NCBI GenBank assembly: GCA_002733645.1
Contig: NVWL01000012.1
Location: 603-64,602, forward strand
DNA: 64,000 nucleotides
Reading direction: 5' to 3'
From: Oceanobacter sp.
Lineage (GTDB): Bacteria > Pseudomonadota > Gammaproteobacteria > Pseudomonadales > Oceanobacteraceae
This document shows positions 35,097-43,564 of this stretch, piece by piece. Below the pieces are notes generated by a model that made no database searches, was not told the origin of the DNA, and saw only the letters and a program-made list of their open reading frames with translations. Every line of letters begins with the position of its first letter. Positions within the stretch are counted from its first letter, which is position 1. A program made the translations under genes and the position numbers.

Positions 35097-36491
35097 TTAA
35101 TATTCGTCGTCACCGCCTTCGTAGCCGTGCGCGAGATTTTCAAAGCGTGTGTATTTACCAATAAATGCTAAGCGGTCGATACCAATCGGGCCGTTACGGT
35201 GTTTACCGGTAATAATTTCGGCAATGCCTTTATCCGGTGAGTCTTCGTTGTAGACTTCGTCGCGATAAATAAATTGAATAATATCGGCATCCTGCTCGAT
35301 GGCGCCCGATTCACGCAAGTCGGAAGATACCGGGCGTTTATTCGGTCGTTGCTCTAGCGAGCGGTTAAGCTGCGAAAGCGCGATCATGGGGCAATTAAAT
35401 TCTTTTGCGATCACTTTTAGAGTACGCGAGATTTCAGAAATTTCTTGGGTACGACCTTCAGATGGCCCAGACACTCGCATTAACTGCAGGTAATCGACCA
35501 TGATCATGGCGAGGTCGTTGTTATTCTCGCGATAAACTTTACGTGCTCGTGCCCGCATTTCTTGTGGGGTAATGGCAGCGGTGTCATCAATATATAAGGG
35601 TAAATCTTTTAGAAGGTTTACCGCCGCCGATAGCTTTGGCCAATCTTCATCAATTAATTTACCGGATCGCACACGGGTCTGGTCAATTTTGCCAATCGAA
35701 GACAACATACGCATGACGATAGATTCAGATGGCATTTCCAAACTGAATACCAGTACCGGGCGCTTGGTCGCCAATAAAGCATTTTCAACCAAGTTCATGG
35801 CGTAGGTGGTTTTACCCATCGACGGACGTGCTGCCACAATGACGAGATCCGCTTTTTGGAATCCCGAGGTACGGCTGTCGATTTCTTTAAAGCCCGAGGT
35901 AATGCCCGTTAAGCCTTCTGGTTGATTGAACATTTGATCGAGCTGTTCAAGGGTATTTTTTAGAATCGGCGCGACTAGCTGTGGGCCGCCATCACTGCGA
36001 TTACCTTCGGCAATTTGGGCGATGGCTTTTTCTGCATCGGAAATAAGCGTCAGCGTGGTGTCACCACCGGGCTCATACGCTTTTTCCATGATGTCGGTAG
36101 CGGCTTCGATTAAACGTCGCTGTTGCGAGCGCTCCGCGACGATGGTGGCGTACGCTTCGCAGTTGTCGATAGACGGTGTCATATCAACTAGGCGACTCAG
36201 ATACGAAGCACCACCGGCTTTTTCGACTTCGCCGCGCTCTTCTAGCTCTTCGGCAACGGTCACCACGTCAATCGGCTGGTCTTGAGACGTTAGGTGCTGA
36301 ATAGCGCGAAAGATAATGCGGTGGTCATGGCGATAAAAATCGGTGTCTTGTATCGTTTCAGAAACAGCTTCCCACGCGCGTTCGTCCAACATTAAGGAGC
36401 CAAGCACTGATTGCTCGGCTTCTACCGAATGAGGAGGTATTTTGGCGCTGCTTAGGGATGATCCTGCGTCCTGATCGAATTCGCTGTTCAT
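35097..36491 (-). CDS. dnaB: Replicative DNA helicase DnaB
   Basis: A 464-residue hexameric helicase that unwinds DNA at the replication fork. The N-terminal domain (PPHSVEAEQSVLGSLMLD) and the RecA-like domain with Walker A ARPSMGKTT, Walker B MIMVDYLQLM and the SQLNRSLEQRPNKRP loop are complete. No intein is present. The start is ATG 36491 with AGGAC 4-8 nt upstream; the in-frame ATG at 36527 would lie inside a hairpin and adds 12 untypical residues. Confidence 0.97.
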   Translation of the reverse strand: MNSEFDQDAGSSLSSAKIPPHSVEAEQSVLGSLMLDERAWEAVSETIQDTDFYRHDHRIIFRAIQHLTSQDQPIDVVTVAEELEERGEVEKAGGASYLSRLVDMTPSIDNCEAYATIVAERSQQRRLIEAATDIMEKAYEPGGDTTLTLISDAEKAIAQIAEGNRSDGGPQLVAPILKNTLEQLDQMFNQPEGLTGITSGFKEIDSRTSGFQKADLVIVAARPSMGKTTYAMNLVENALLATKRPVLVFSLEMPSESIVMRMLSSIGKIDQTRVRSGKLIDEDWPKLSAAVNLLKDLPLYIDDTAAITPQEMRARARKVYRENNNDLAMIMVDYLQLMRVSGPSEGRTQEISEISRTLKVIAKEFNCPMIALSQLNRSLEQRPNKRPVSSDLRESGAIEQDADIIQFIYRDEVYNEDSPDKGIAEIITGKHRNGPIGIDRLAFIGKYTRFENLAHGYEGGDDEY

Positions 36492-36520
36492 AACGTCCTG
36501 CAAAATCTGCACAAATAAAT

Positions 36521-36552
36521 AAGGCACTATTAGTAGATACCAATAGTGCCTT
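36521..36552. terminator. hairpin between rplI and dnaB
   Basis: AAGGCACTATT (36521-36531) and AATAGTGCCTT (36542-36552) form a perfect 11-bp stem with a 10-nt loop. On the minus strand it is followed by ATTTATTT, 29 nt before the dnaB start. It may attenuate read-through from the ribosomal protein genes into dnaB. Confidence 0.6.
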
Positions 36553-36633
36553 AATCAGCCCTGATGAGCTAGGGCATATGATGTGTGGTAAGTGCCGGAT
36601 TAGGCCTTACTGTTCATCATTTTTCAGCGGTTC

Positions 36634-37080
36634 TTATTCTGCAACAACGTGCATTTTAAGAACGGCTTGTACTTCAGGGTGCAGACGAATAGTAATGTCG
36701 TATTCGCCAACCTGACGTAGAGGGCCGTCTGGAAGCAGTACTTCAGACTTAGCCAACTCAACACCAGCGCTTGAAGCCATTTCTGCGATATCGCGGTTAC
36801 CCAGTGAGCCAAATAGCTTACCTTCGTCACCAGCATTAACCGCTGCAGACAGTTCGATCTCTTCGATTTTCTCTTTACGTGCTTGAGCTTCGGCCAACTT
36901 AGTAGTTGCCTGAGCTTCTAGATCTGCACGACGAGTTTCGAACTGTTCGATGTTAACTTTAGTCGCAGGAACCGCTTTACCCTGTGGGAAAAGGAAGTTA
37001 CGAGCGTAACCAGGACGTACATTTACCTGATCGCCCAGTGAACCTAGGTTTGCGATTTTTTCTAATAAAATAATTTGCAT
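36634..37080 (-). CDS. rplI: 50S ribosomal protein L9
   Basis: A 148-residue ribosomal protein with the N-terminal [30 protein letters not shown] signature, the long connecting helix rich in Glu/Lys/Ala (about residues 45-75) and the C-terminal RNA-binding domain. GAGGAA precedes the ATG. It is 185 nt after rpsR; that gap contains no gene I can see. Confidence 0.98.
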   Translation of the reverse strand: MQIILLEKIANLGSLGDQVNVRPGYARNFLFPQGKAVPATKVNIEQFETRRADLEAQATTKLAEAQARKEKIEEIELSAAVNAGDEGKLFGSLGNRDIAEMASSAGVELAKSEVLLPDGPLRQVGEYDITIRLHPEVQAVLKMHVVAE

Positions 37081-37265
37081 AATGATTCCTCATTACAGGG
37101 TGTTTTTTATTGCTACCGAGATAGCACATCAACACCGTGTCTTTTGTTCACGCATAACCGGCTGGTTAGCGCTACGAAAATTAGTAATGGATACAATAGT
37201 AAAACCAGCGGTATCACATCATTTACCCGAGCCGCCAAGCGACTCAGGTACTAATCAAGGTGTGA

Positions 37266-37496
37266 TTAGTTGTCGTGCTGATCAGTGTATTGCAGCAAAG
37301 CAATGTAGCGCGCGCGCTTAATTGCTGTAGACAGCTGACGCTGATATTTAGCACGAGTACCAGTGATACGGCTTGGTACGATTTTGCCAGTTTCAGTAAC
37401 GTAGCCTTTTAGGGTATCTAGATCTTTGTAATCGATCTGAGTTACGCCTTCAGCAGTGAAACGGCAGAACTTACGACGACGGAAAAAACGAGCCAT
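37266..37496 (-). CDS. rpsR: 30S ribosomal protein S18
   Basis: A 76-residue S18 with the [13 protein letters not shown] start, [26 protein letters not shown] core and the [14 protein letters not shown]-like end (here ALLQYTDQ). It is 14 nt after rpsF. In enterobacteria priB lies between these two genes; it is absent here. Confidence 0.98.
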   Translation of the reverse strand: MARFFRRRKFCRFTAEGVTQIDYKDLDTLKGYVTETGKIVPSRITGTRAKYQRQLSTAIKRARYIALLQYTDQHDN

Positions 37497-37510
37497 GACT
37501 TATTCCTCTC

Positions 37511-37948
37511 TTACTCAGCGTTGTCTTCAGAAGAAGACTCTTCTGCAGTTTCTTCAGTGGTATCTTCAGCAGTCTCTTCAGACTTAGCTTCAGACTCTGA
37601 GCGTTCTGCACGACGACGATCATCACGGCTTTCAGCCGCTTTAATCGGAGACATTTCAGTAACGGCTTCATCACAACGGATTACCATGTTACGTAGAACA
37701 GCGTCGTTGTAACGGAAGTTGGTAGTCAGCTCATCAAGCGCTTCTTGAGTACATTCAACGTTCATTAGAATGTAGTGTGCTTTGTGCACGTCATTGATTG
37801 GGTAAGCCAAGTGGCGACGACCCCAGTCTTCGTAGCGGTGGATAGAACCGCCAGTCGTTTCGATGGTGCTAGTGTAACGCTCAACCATCGCTGGAACCTG
37901 TTCGCTCTGATCAGGGTGAACTAGGAATACGATTTCGTAGTGACGCAT
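37511..37948 (-). CDS. rpsF: 30S ribosomal protein S6
   Basis: A 145-residue S6: [17 protein letters not shown] at the N-terminus, [15 protein letters not shown], and [11 protein letters not shown]. The last 35 residues are an acidic Glu/Ser tail, longer than in E. coli, of the kind that RimK glutamylates. The start is ATG 37948 behind AAAAGGAG; the frame is open to 38032 but those residues are not part of S6. A promoter and a hairpin in the leader lie upstream. Confidence 0.97.
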   Translation of the reverse strand: MRHYEIVFLVHPDQSEQVPAMVERYTSTIETTGGSIHRYEDWGRRHLAYPINDVHKAHYILMNVECTQEALDELTTNFRYNDAVLRNMVIRCDEAVTEMSPIKAAESRDDRRRAERSESEAKSEETAEDTTEETAEESSSEDNAE

Positions 37949-37971
37949 TGTCAGCTCCTTTTGGGTTATTA

Positions 37972-37995
37972 GCCTTCCGGCCCATCCGGTAAGGC
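37972..37995 (-). promoter_or_regulatory. leader hairpin upstream of rpsF, possible S6:S18 autoregulatory element
   Basis: On the minus strand GCCTTACCGG-ATGGG-CCGGAAGGC folds into a stem with a small internal mismatch, about 23 nt before the rpsF start. Autogenous control by the S6:S18 complex through a leader hairpin with CCG-containing loops is known in bacteria; the match here is only by position and general shape. Confidence 0.45.
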
Positions 37996-38056
37996 AAGGA
38001 GTCCATTTGCCCGATATTGCTGAAGTCAGCAAGACCTAGGTAAATGAAGGCCCGCG

Positions 38057-38085
38057 ATTCTATATGAAGCCCCCCTTAAATTCAA
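38057..38085 (-). promoter_or_regulatory. rpsF operon promoter
   Basis: Minus strand TTGAAT (38085-38080), 17-nt spacer, TAGAAT (38062-38057), then the GC-rich CGCGGGCC discriminator typical of stringently controlled ribosomal promoters. Confidence 0.75.
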
Positions 38086-38189
38086 TGATAATCACAGCCG
38101 CCGGTTAAACGATCGGAATAAGGTGGCGACAAACCGCTGACTGTATTTGTGAACAAGTCATCGCATTTCATTTAACTTTCCACACTTTC

Positions 38190-38457
38190 TGTGGATAACT
38201 TTGTGCATGACCTGATAGAAACCCTCCAAGACCCAGTTACAGCGCGACTTGGCGAAAGTTGTTCATTTTTGAAACAGCTTCCAAAAAACAGAAAAATCGT
38301 TATTTTTCAACAGGTAAAGCGTATCGATTCTGAATTTTTTTCTAATTGCCAAGGAAGTGTCGATATTCATAAAAATTATCGCTCTTCGAGAAAAATAACC
38401 ACCTCACGCATGATCACTGTATAAAAATAACACAATCCATGTATATTTCTGTGGATA
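38190..38457. other. AT-rich gap bounded by two perfect DnaA boxes
   Basis: TGTGGATAA, the exact complement of the DnaA box TTATCCACA, occurs at 38190-38198 and 38449-38457. Weaker candidates are TGTGAACAA near 38148 and TTTCCACA near 38177. The 613 nt between rpsF and the next gene (37949-38561) hold the rpsF leader, these boxes and AT-rich DNA, with no gene I can support. No dnaA, dnaN or gidA is near, so a canonical oriC is not claimed. Confidence 0.6.
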
Positions 38458-38561
38458 ACCTACCGTAAGCCTTTTATCTACTAGCCTCACTATCTGTTGA
38501 GGAGTTATCACTGGAGTTCTGATATTCTCTCTCCAACTTACTCTGCAAGGATTAACAGCGC

Positions 38562-38822
38562 ATGTCATGGCGACAATGGGTCAGTACTCAAGCGGGCAAC
38601 GAGCGCCGCTACCTGACCTTCTTTTCAATCGGAGCAACGCTGTTTTTTGCAGGGGCAGGACTCATCCTACTCGCGAATAAACGCATCGCCCCATCCTTTG
38701 AACAAGAAGCCGTCGCAATGACCGGCCTGTTATGTGCTAGTGCTGGAGCACTGCTCGCGAGCATTGGCTATATTATGCTGACCATTTTGCGCCTTTTTCG
38801 AGACCCTACCAATCATGACTGA
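38562..38822 (+). CDS. Small two-helix membrane protein, unknown function
   Basis: An 86-residue protein with two hydrophobic segments (about residues 18-40 and 50-77) and short polar ends. It overlaps the next gene by 8 nt (ATGACTGA), so the two are probably translated together. CAAGGATT precedes the ATG. I do not recognise the family. Confidence 0.78.
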   Translation: MSWRQWVSTQAGNERRYLTFFSIGATLFFAGAGLILLANKRIAPSFEQEAVAMTGLLCASAGALLASIGYIMLTILRLFRDPTNHD

Positions 38823-39195
38823 CCGCTTCCCTGACCTAGAACTCTACATATTAAATGCCGATCCAGAAGCCGTACTTAGCTGGTTACAGCAAGACATTGG
38901 CGCACTAGAAGCCATTAAAACTACGGAACACCTAATTCAGTGGCACTGCCAAAACAGTGATGGTGAATCGATGGATATTCACTTGACCTTCAAGGCTGAA
39001 AAGAACTTTGCCAGCCTTTGGTTTAAGCAAAATAAGACGCCTTGGGATAATGATCTCAGTGCCGGACGACGTGCTTTTGAGGTAATGGGCCAAGAAATTC
39101 GTTGTAGCGACAGTGGTTGGAAAGAAGACTCAGCCAGCGACGAAGGGGGCTGGATCAAGCTCAATCACAATGGCGAAAAACCTTTCAGCTGGTAA
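38815..39195 (+). CDS. Hypothetical cytoplasmic protein coupled to the small membrane protein
   Basis: A 126-residue soluble protein without signal or membrane segments. It begins MTDRFPDLELYILNADPEAVLSWL and is rich in Trp and acidic residues (LIQWHC, FASLWFKQNKTPW, GGWIKLNHNGEKPFSW). Its start overlaps the preceding stop region. It looks conserved in style but I know no function. Confidence 0.8.
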   Translation: MTDRFPDLELYILNADPEAVLSWLQQDIGALEAIKTTEHLIQWHCQNSDGESMDIHLTFKAEKNFASLWFKQNKTPWDNDLSAGRRAFEVMGQEIRCSDSGWKEDSASDEGGWIKLNHNGEKPFSW

Positions 39196-39252
39196 AAGCT
39201 ATTAGAATTTGTTTTTTGATACAAATATCCAATAGCAAGAATCATTGCTATT

Positions 39253-39271
39253 GAGAATCATTATCATTAAT
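39253..39271 (+). promoter_or_regulatory. Fur box upstream of the two-gene operon
   Basis: GAGAATCATTATCATTAAT agrees with the 19-bp Fur consensus at 14 positions. A second overlapping run, AAGAATCATTGCTATTGAG (39238-39256), resembles further Fur hexamers. It lies 28 nt before the start of the next gene. Confidence 0.72.
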
Positions 39272-39298
39272 GTATTTTCATCTACTGAGGATACGTTT

Positions 39299-39715
39299 AT
39301 GACCAATGCTCTCTCTAACTCATCTCTCCATACGCCGGTTCCCGAGCTGGCGATTGAGCAACAAACGCTTTCCAATTTCGAAGCCTTAGAAAAGCTAATT
39401 CGTGAATACACAGGAAGTGCTCCTCGCGGTGACTTAATTAATGATTATGTTGATCGAGGCATTGAACTTGCTGCCGATGCAGGAATGAAAGGTTTTACAC
39501 GATTGCAAGAAAGCTGGTTGCGCCGAATATACACCACACTCAGAGATACCGGATTAAACTCTTCTCGCAGTGAAGCGTGGCGATCAATCTGCCTAGAGTC
39601 TTTATACCAACCATTCTTTGCATTAACGCATATTTATCGCGAACGACCTCATGGCCGTTACTGCTTGCGCTCAATGAATCGAGAGATGCAAATTATTTCG
39701 CATTACATCATATGA
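39299..39715 (+). CDS. Unrecognised protein, first gene of a Fur-box operon (FagA-like?)
   Basis: A 138-residue cytoplasmic protein. The second half, FTRLQESWLRRIYTTLRDTGLNSSRSEAWRSICLESLYQPFFAL, recalls the small Fur-associated protein FagA of pseudomonads in style, but the similarity is by eye only. GAGGAT lies 7-8 nt before ATG 39299; the frame is open from 39245 but those codons lie inside the Fur box region. The stop overlaps the next start as ATGA. Confidence 0.78.
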   Translation: MTNALSNSSLHTPVPELAIEQQTLSNFEALEKLIREYTGSAPRGDLINDYVDRGIELAADAGMKGFTRLQESWLRRIYTTLRDTGLNSSRSEAWRSICLESLYQPFFALTHIYRERPHGRYCLRSMNREMQIISHYII

Positions 39716-40089
39716 AGATTCCGCTTCATGAAGCCAACGTGACACATTGCAGATGTGCCGCATTAATTTGTGATACCCACTGCCCCCTCGGCATTACAGA
39801 GGCAATTGAAAATCAGTTTCCGGACGTGTGCTTCCAATGTTTTTATTCACAAACAGAGAATGCGAGTGAATTATGCCCGTACATCGATATCTTTCTTGCT
39901 GTATCTGCGAAGAATATTGTGGGAATAGAAAGAGATTGGCTGACTACATCTACGTCGCTAAGCAGTATTAGCCTCAGTAAAAGACGCGTGCATATTAATG
40001 TATTTGATACGGATCTTGTCACCCCGAACTGGGAAGAGTTTGCTCACTCTTTCACAGCCCGAGGGGCACAAGTTCTCCGAATTAATTAA
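39712..40089 (+). CDS. Cysteine-containing hypothetical protein, second gene of the Fur-box operon
   Basis: A 125-residue protein starting at ATG 39712, which overlaps the preceding TGA by 4 nt. Six Cys lie in the first 60 residues (HCRCAALICDTHCP, VCFQCFYS, ELCPYIDIF), suggesting a metal or redox site. The longer frame from 39577 is rejected because it overlaps the first gene by 139 nt. I recognise no family. Iron-starvation expression is inferred from the shared Fur box. Confidence 0.75.
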   Translation: MKIPLHEANVTHCRCAALICDTHCPLGITEAIENQFPDVCFQCFYSQTENASELCPYIDIFLAVSAKNIVGIERDWLTTSTSLSSISLSKRRVHINVFDTDLVTPNWEEFAHSFTARGAQVLRIN

Positions 40090-40122
40090 ACCGTATTTCG
40101 CCTAATTAATTCAGAATTTAAG

Positions 40123-42891
40123 TTACGACCAAAGCCAAGAAAATAGGCTCAATAGAAAATTCCAAAAAGAACGTGCTGGACGATCATCATTAATCATGAT
40201 GCTCACCGTAATAGACTCAACGCCGTCACTGACTTCAATCAGCGCATTAGCGGGTAATTGAGCTAAGACATCACGATCGGCACGACCACTGAATACACCA
40301 TTACCATCCAACACCAAACCTTCAGGAGCAGACACCAGAGAATAAGACAAAGCATCACCATCAGCATCAGTCACGTAATCAGCGAGGTCAATTAACAACG
40401 ACTGGTTAAGGCGCGTCACTGATATTGCCGGAATATCTCGTGTTTGTTCTGGCGCAACATTCGGTGGTAACAAGTTTAAACCCACCACGATTGGGTCATG
40501 ATCAGAAGAACGGTAGGCATCTGCTGCCGCATAATTATCTTTTGAGCTATAAGTCTGGCCGTTAGCTTCGGTTAAATAATCCATTAATGAATCTTCCACC
40601 GAGTTAATGTGCCACGCATCGACACTGACCACTTGCTCAGCCAGAGAGACTGTTGCTAACGCATGATCTAAGCTACCTAGCATGCCGCTGAAGCTATAGC
40701 TGTAAGGCTGCGCTTCCGTCGCTGCATCGGTGTATTTCAGATTGCTAAACCCTGCGCCATAAAATACCTGCATTGGGTCTTCCTGACTGTAAGCATTCAG
40801 GTCGCCTAAAATCATCACCTGACCATCACTCGCAAGAAACTCGGTCAGTGCCTGAGCCGCACGAGTACGATTGATGTTGCAGCTTGCTTGGCCATCCGCA
40901 CCTTCATTTGGCTCGCCACAGGCAGAACCTTTTGATTTAAGATGGTTAACAGCAATTGTTATTTCTTGCCCTTCAACCATAAAAGTTTGAATCATTGCTG
41001 GACGGTTTTTCGTGTCATCAAATAACGGCTCACCATTATCATCTAATGGAGAATTATTGGTTTGAAGTATGCGCACCGCGCCTGCTGGGGTAACTCGCTC
41101 TGCACGATAAATAAGACCGACGGCAATAGCATCCGTACCTATTTGGCTTCCCGTAGGCGTAATAACACTGTATTCATCCCCCGGTAGCTGCTGTGCATTC
41201 AACGCATTGACTAAATCGTAGATCGCGCTATCAGGTGCCCAGCCATCATTTTCAAGCTCCATTAAGCCAATAATGTCAGCATTAATCGCCGTTAATGCAG
41301 CAACAATTTTATCGGTTTGCATTTCAAACGCGTCAAATGTTGGTGCACCACGTGAGGTCGGGAAGCCATTTCCAGCCCCATCACCATTAAAGTAATTAAG
41401 CACGTTCATGCCTGCAATAATCACATTCGCATCGCTCGCAACGATAGGTGCCAGCGTACGTGGGTGCGTTGGATCAATCACAACAGATTCAGGAATAATG
41501 GTGTAGTTATTACGATAAGCATTCATGACACCTGTTAGCGCTGGTACGGTATAACCAATGCGTAAAGGGTTTGTTGCAGAAAAACCTGAATCGTCAGGGA
41601 ATGGAATAAACGTTGGATAGGAGGCCGATACACCATCATCAACCAACAAGGTATCCAGCACACGTTCCGCGTCGGCATTTAAAGCTTCTGGAGAGCCTGG
41701 CAGGGCGATTTCAGTGCCTTGAAAATGCAAGCGCGAAGACACCACAAATTGTCCGTAATTACCCAGTCCATAGCCAGTACCGTATAGATCACTGACGACC
41801 AAATTTTGCGCTGTCGTTACACGCATACCTTCCAGCGCTTCCCACTCGTTTAAATCGGCAACAGGCAAGGTCACTTCAATCGCTGCGGGTAAGGTATTTT
41901 CAGAGGAACAGATAGTATAATCAGCCACGTTTGTTAGCTGGGTGACTTGATTATACTCGCCGACAGTAGCCAATAAACGCACGCGATCTCCGCTCGCAAC
42001 GGGTAAGCCATAGTCATAAACAAAGACGCCTTCTGACGTTTGTGCATCGTTGTCAGTCTCTACCGCCGGATGCTGCAACCAGAATCCACTGTATTGATAG
42101 GACGAATCGCCATTCGCCAGCGTACCGCCTTGTAAATCACTGGTGACAATCGCTTCAACAATGACTTGCTGGCCAAGCATTGGGCTGGCGTCATTATTAA
42201 CGTCTGATATCAGGCCTTGAATCGCGTGAATGCCAATCGCTTCTTCACCGCACATTCCTAATTCGGAAACAGGATCACCACCACAGGCGTTTGCTTCACC
42301 CGGTGTAGGCTCCGACGCCACAAAACCTGAGGTTGTTAGTGCATCACCGCTACAACGCTGGAGAGACTGCGTGTCTTTAGCGCCGTTCTCTCCCTCGTTC
42401 AACTGAGGTTCGCCTGCATTTAGAAGTACCAACAAACCCGCGTCGTCAGCGTCATTGGTATCATAAACAACCGCATCGGCTAAGCCTTCAAGCGTAACAC
42501 CAGTGCCATTAGGAAAAGCGGACTCCGCAGCTACATACAAAGCGACCGCATCTGCACCGTTCTGAATTAAGTTTGAGTTAGGTGAAACATCCAAGTCACA
42601 ATTAGCGACTTGAGCTGCATCACCACACAGCACAAAATAGCCATCGTTATTGGTTGTTAAACCATCCAGCGATTGGGAGAAATAGCTTGTGTCGCTACTG
42701 CCATTATAAAAAACCAAACTAAAACCATCTAAAGGTTGGTTACCCAAACCACCATCAAACAGTTCGATAAACTCTGCCGTATCTGTGCTTGGATTATCGG
42801 CATCCGTTTCATTAATTAAAATATCAGAGTGTGCTGTGCTTGTAGCAAACAGTGCTAACCAAAGCGCACTCTTTTTTATATTTGTATTCAT
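40123..42891 (-). CDS. ExeM/NucH-family secreted endonuclease with lamin-tail domain
   Basis: A 922-residue exported nuclease. After the signal peptide (ends near STAHS) comes a lamin-tail-like domain (ILINETDADNPSTDTAEFIELFDGG). An OB-like region follows, then an endonuclease/exonuclease/phosphatase domain with GLMELENDG, VNHLKSKGSACGE, ILGDLNAYSQEDP and SSDHDPIVVGL (metal and catalytic residues). A cadherin-like domain follows (DADGDALSYSLVSAPEGL). The last 18 residues are hydrophobic and aromatic after PAR, possibly a sorting or anchoring tail. The start is ATG 42891 with GGGG 5 nt upstream. The likely role is DNA degradation for phosphate scavenging or biofilm dispersal. Confidence 0.92.
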   Translation of the reverse strand: MNTNIKKSALWLALFATSTAHSDILINETDADNPSTDTAEFIELFDGGLGNQPLDGFSLVFYNGSSDTSYFSQSLDGLTTNNDGYFVLCGDAAQVANCDLDVSPNSNLIQNGADAVALYVAAESAFPNGTGVTLEGLADAVVYDTNDADDAGLLVLLNAGEPQLNEGENGAKDTQSLQRCSGDALTTSGFVASEPTPGEANACGGDPVSELGMCGEEAIGIHAIQGLISDVNNDASPMLGQQVIVEAIVTSDLQGGTLANGDSSYQYSGFWLQHPAVETDNDAQTSEGVFVYDYGLPVASGDRVRLLATVGEYNQVTQLTNVADYTICSSENTLPAAIEVTLPVADLNEWEALEGMRVTTAQNLVVSDLYGTGYGLGNYGQFVVSSRLHFQGTEIALPGSPEALNADAERVLDTLLVDDGVSASYPTFIPFPDDSGFSATNPLRIGYTVPALTGVMNAYRNNYTIIPESVVIDPTHPRTLAPIVASDANVIIAGMNVLNYFNGDGAGNGFPTSRGAPTFDAFEMQTDKIVAALTAINADIIGLMELENDGWAPDSAIYDLVNALNAQQLPGDEYSVITPTGSQIGTDAIAVGLIYRAERVTPAGAVRILQTNNSPLDDNGEPLFDDTKNRPAMIQTFMVEGQEITIAVNHLKSKGSACGEPNEGADGQASCNINRTRAAQALTEFLASDGQVMILGDLNAYSQEDPMQVFYGAGFSNLKYTDAATEAQPYSYSFSGMLGSLDHALATVSLAEQVVSVDAWHINSVEDSLMDYLTEANGQTYSSKDNYAAADAYRSSDHDPIVVGLNLLPPNVAPEQTRDIPAISVTRLNQSLLIDLADYVTDADGDALSYSLVSAPEGLVLDGNGVFSGRADRDVLAQLPANALIEVSDGVESITVSIMINDDRPARSFWNFLLSLFSWLWS

Positions 42892-43030
42892 AACATCCCC
42901 AGACAACAATTGATCGTAGCCGGAGATTAAGACAGGAAAAAGTGTCAGAGGTAGGTCAGTTTCTTTACGCTTTTATGCCGATATTATTACGATTATTTAA
43001 CAGTAAAAAGCACACATTTTCATTGAGGTT

Positions 43031-43528
43031 TTAGGTTTGGCTCTCAAGCCAGCGGCTTAGAATTTTTCCAGTCGCCGAGCCCCACCCTTTTATTTTATCT
43101 AATGAAATTATTTTGAATTCATCCAGTTCGTTTTCATCCAGCCGGATGTCACCTTCGGCATAGATATGAAACCCAATAATGAGTTGATTAAACTCTTGGC
43201 CGTTGAAACCTTGACCATCGAATAACTCGAAGCCAATAAATTCAGCATGACCCGCCTTAAGACCCAGCTCTTCTTCTGTTTCACGTATGGCACACATTTC
43301 CGGGGTTTCGCCACGTTCTAAAAATCCCGTAATAATACTGAACTTGCCCGGCGGCCAGAGCTTATTGTGCGCCAGAACAATCCCCTCTGGTGTTTCCACA
43401 ACCACCGCCACGACCGGCGTAGGGTTATCCCAAAATACAAACCCGCACTGAACAGAGCAAGCACGACGCTGCTCACCATCAATGACTTGTATTGATATGT
43501 CCGATTGGCACTGCGGGCAAAATTTCAT
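43031..43528 (-). CDS. Nudix hydrolase with N-terminal zinc ribbon
   Basis: A 165-residue Nudix protein. The N-terminal ribbon FCPQC (residues 3-7) and CSVQCG resembles the NudC-type zinc ribbon. The Nudix box GFLERGETPEMCAIRETEEELGL (about residues 69-91) is complete, including RETEEELG. It probably hydrolyses a nucleoside diphosphate derivative such as NADH or an ADP-sugar. The SQPWPFP motif of true NudC is not seen, so the substrate is open. Confidence 0.92.
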   Translation of the reverse strand: MKFCPQCQSDISIQVIDGEQRRACSVQCGFVFWDNPTPVVAVVVETPEGIVLAHNKLWPPGKFSIITGFLERGETPEMCAIRETEEELGLKAGHAEFIGFELFDGQGFNGQEFNQLIIGFHIYAEGDIRLDENELDEFKIISLDKIKGWGSATGKILSRWLESQT

Positions 43529-43564
43529 TGAGTAAACACCTTACGTTATAAAGGTCGTGTAGAA

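Noticed and set aside
38191-38424. Reading frame of 77 codons between the DnaA boxes
   Set aside because: Starts inside a DnaA box, has no Shine-Dalgarno and shows basic, non-protein-like composition.
38148-38457. Canonical chromosomal oriC
   Set aside because: Only two perfect DnaA boxes, no dnaA, dnaN, gyrB, rpmH or gidA nearby, and no clear array of AT-rich 13-mers.
39577-39711. Extended N-terminus for the Cys-containing gene of the Fur operon
   Set aside because: Would overlap the first gene by 139 nt; the ATGA overlap at 39712 gives the normal coupled arrangement.
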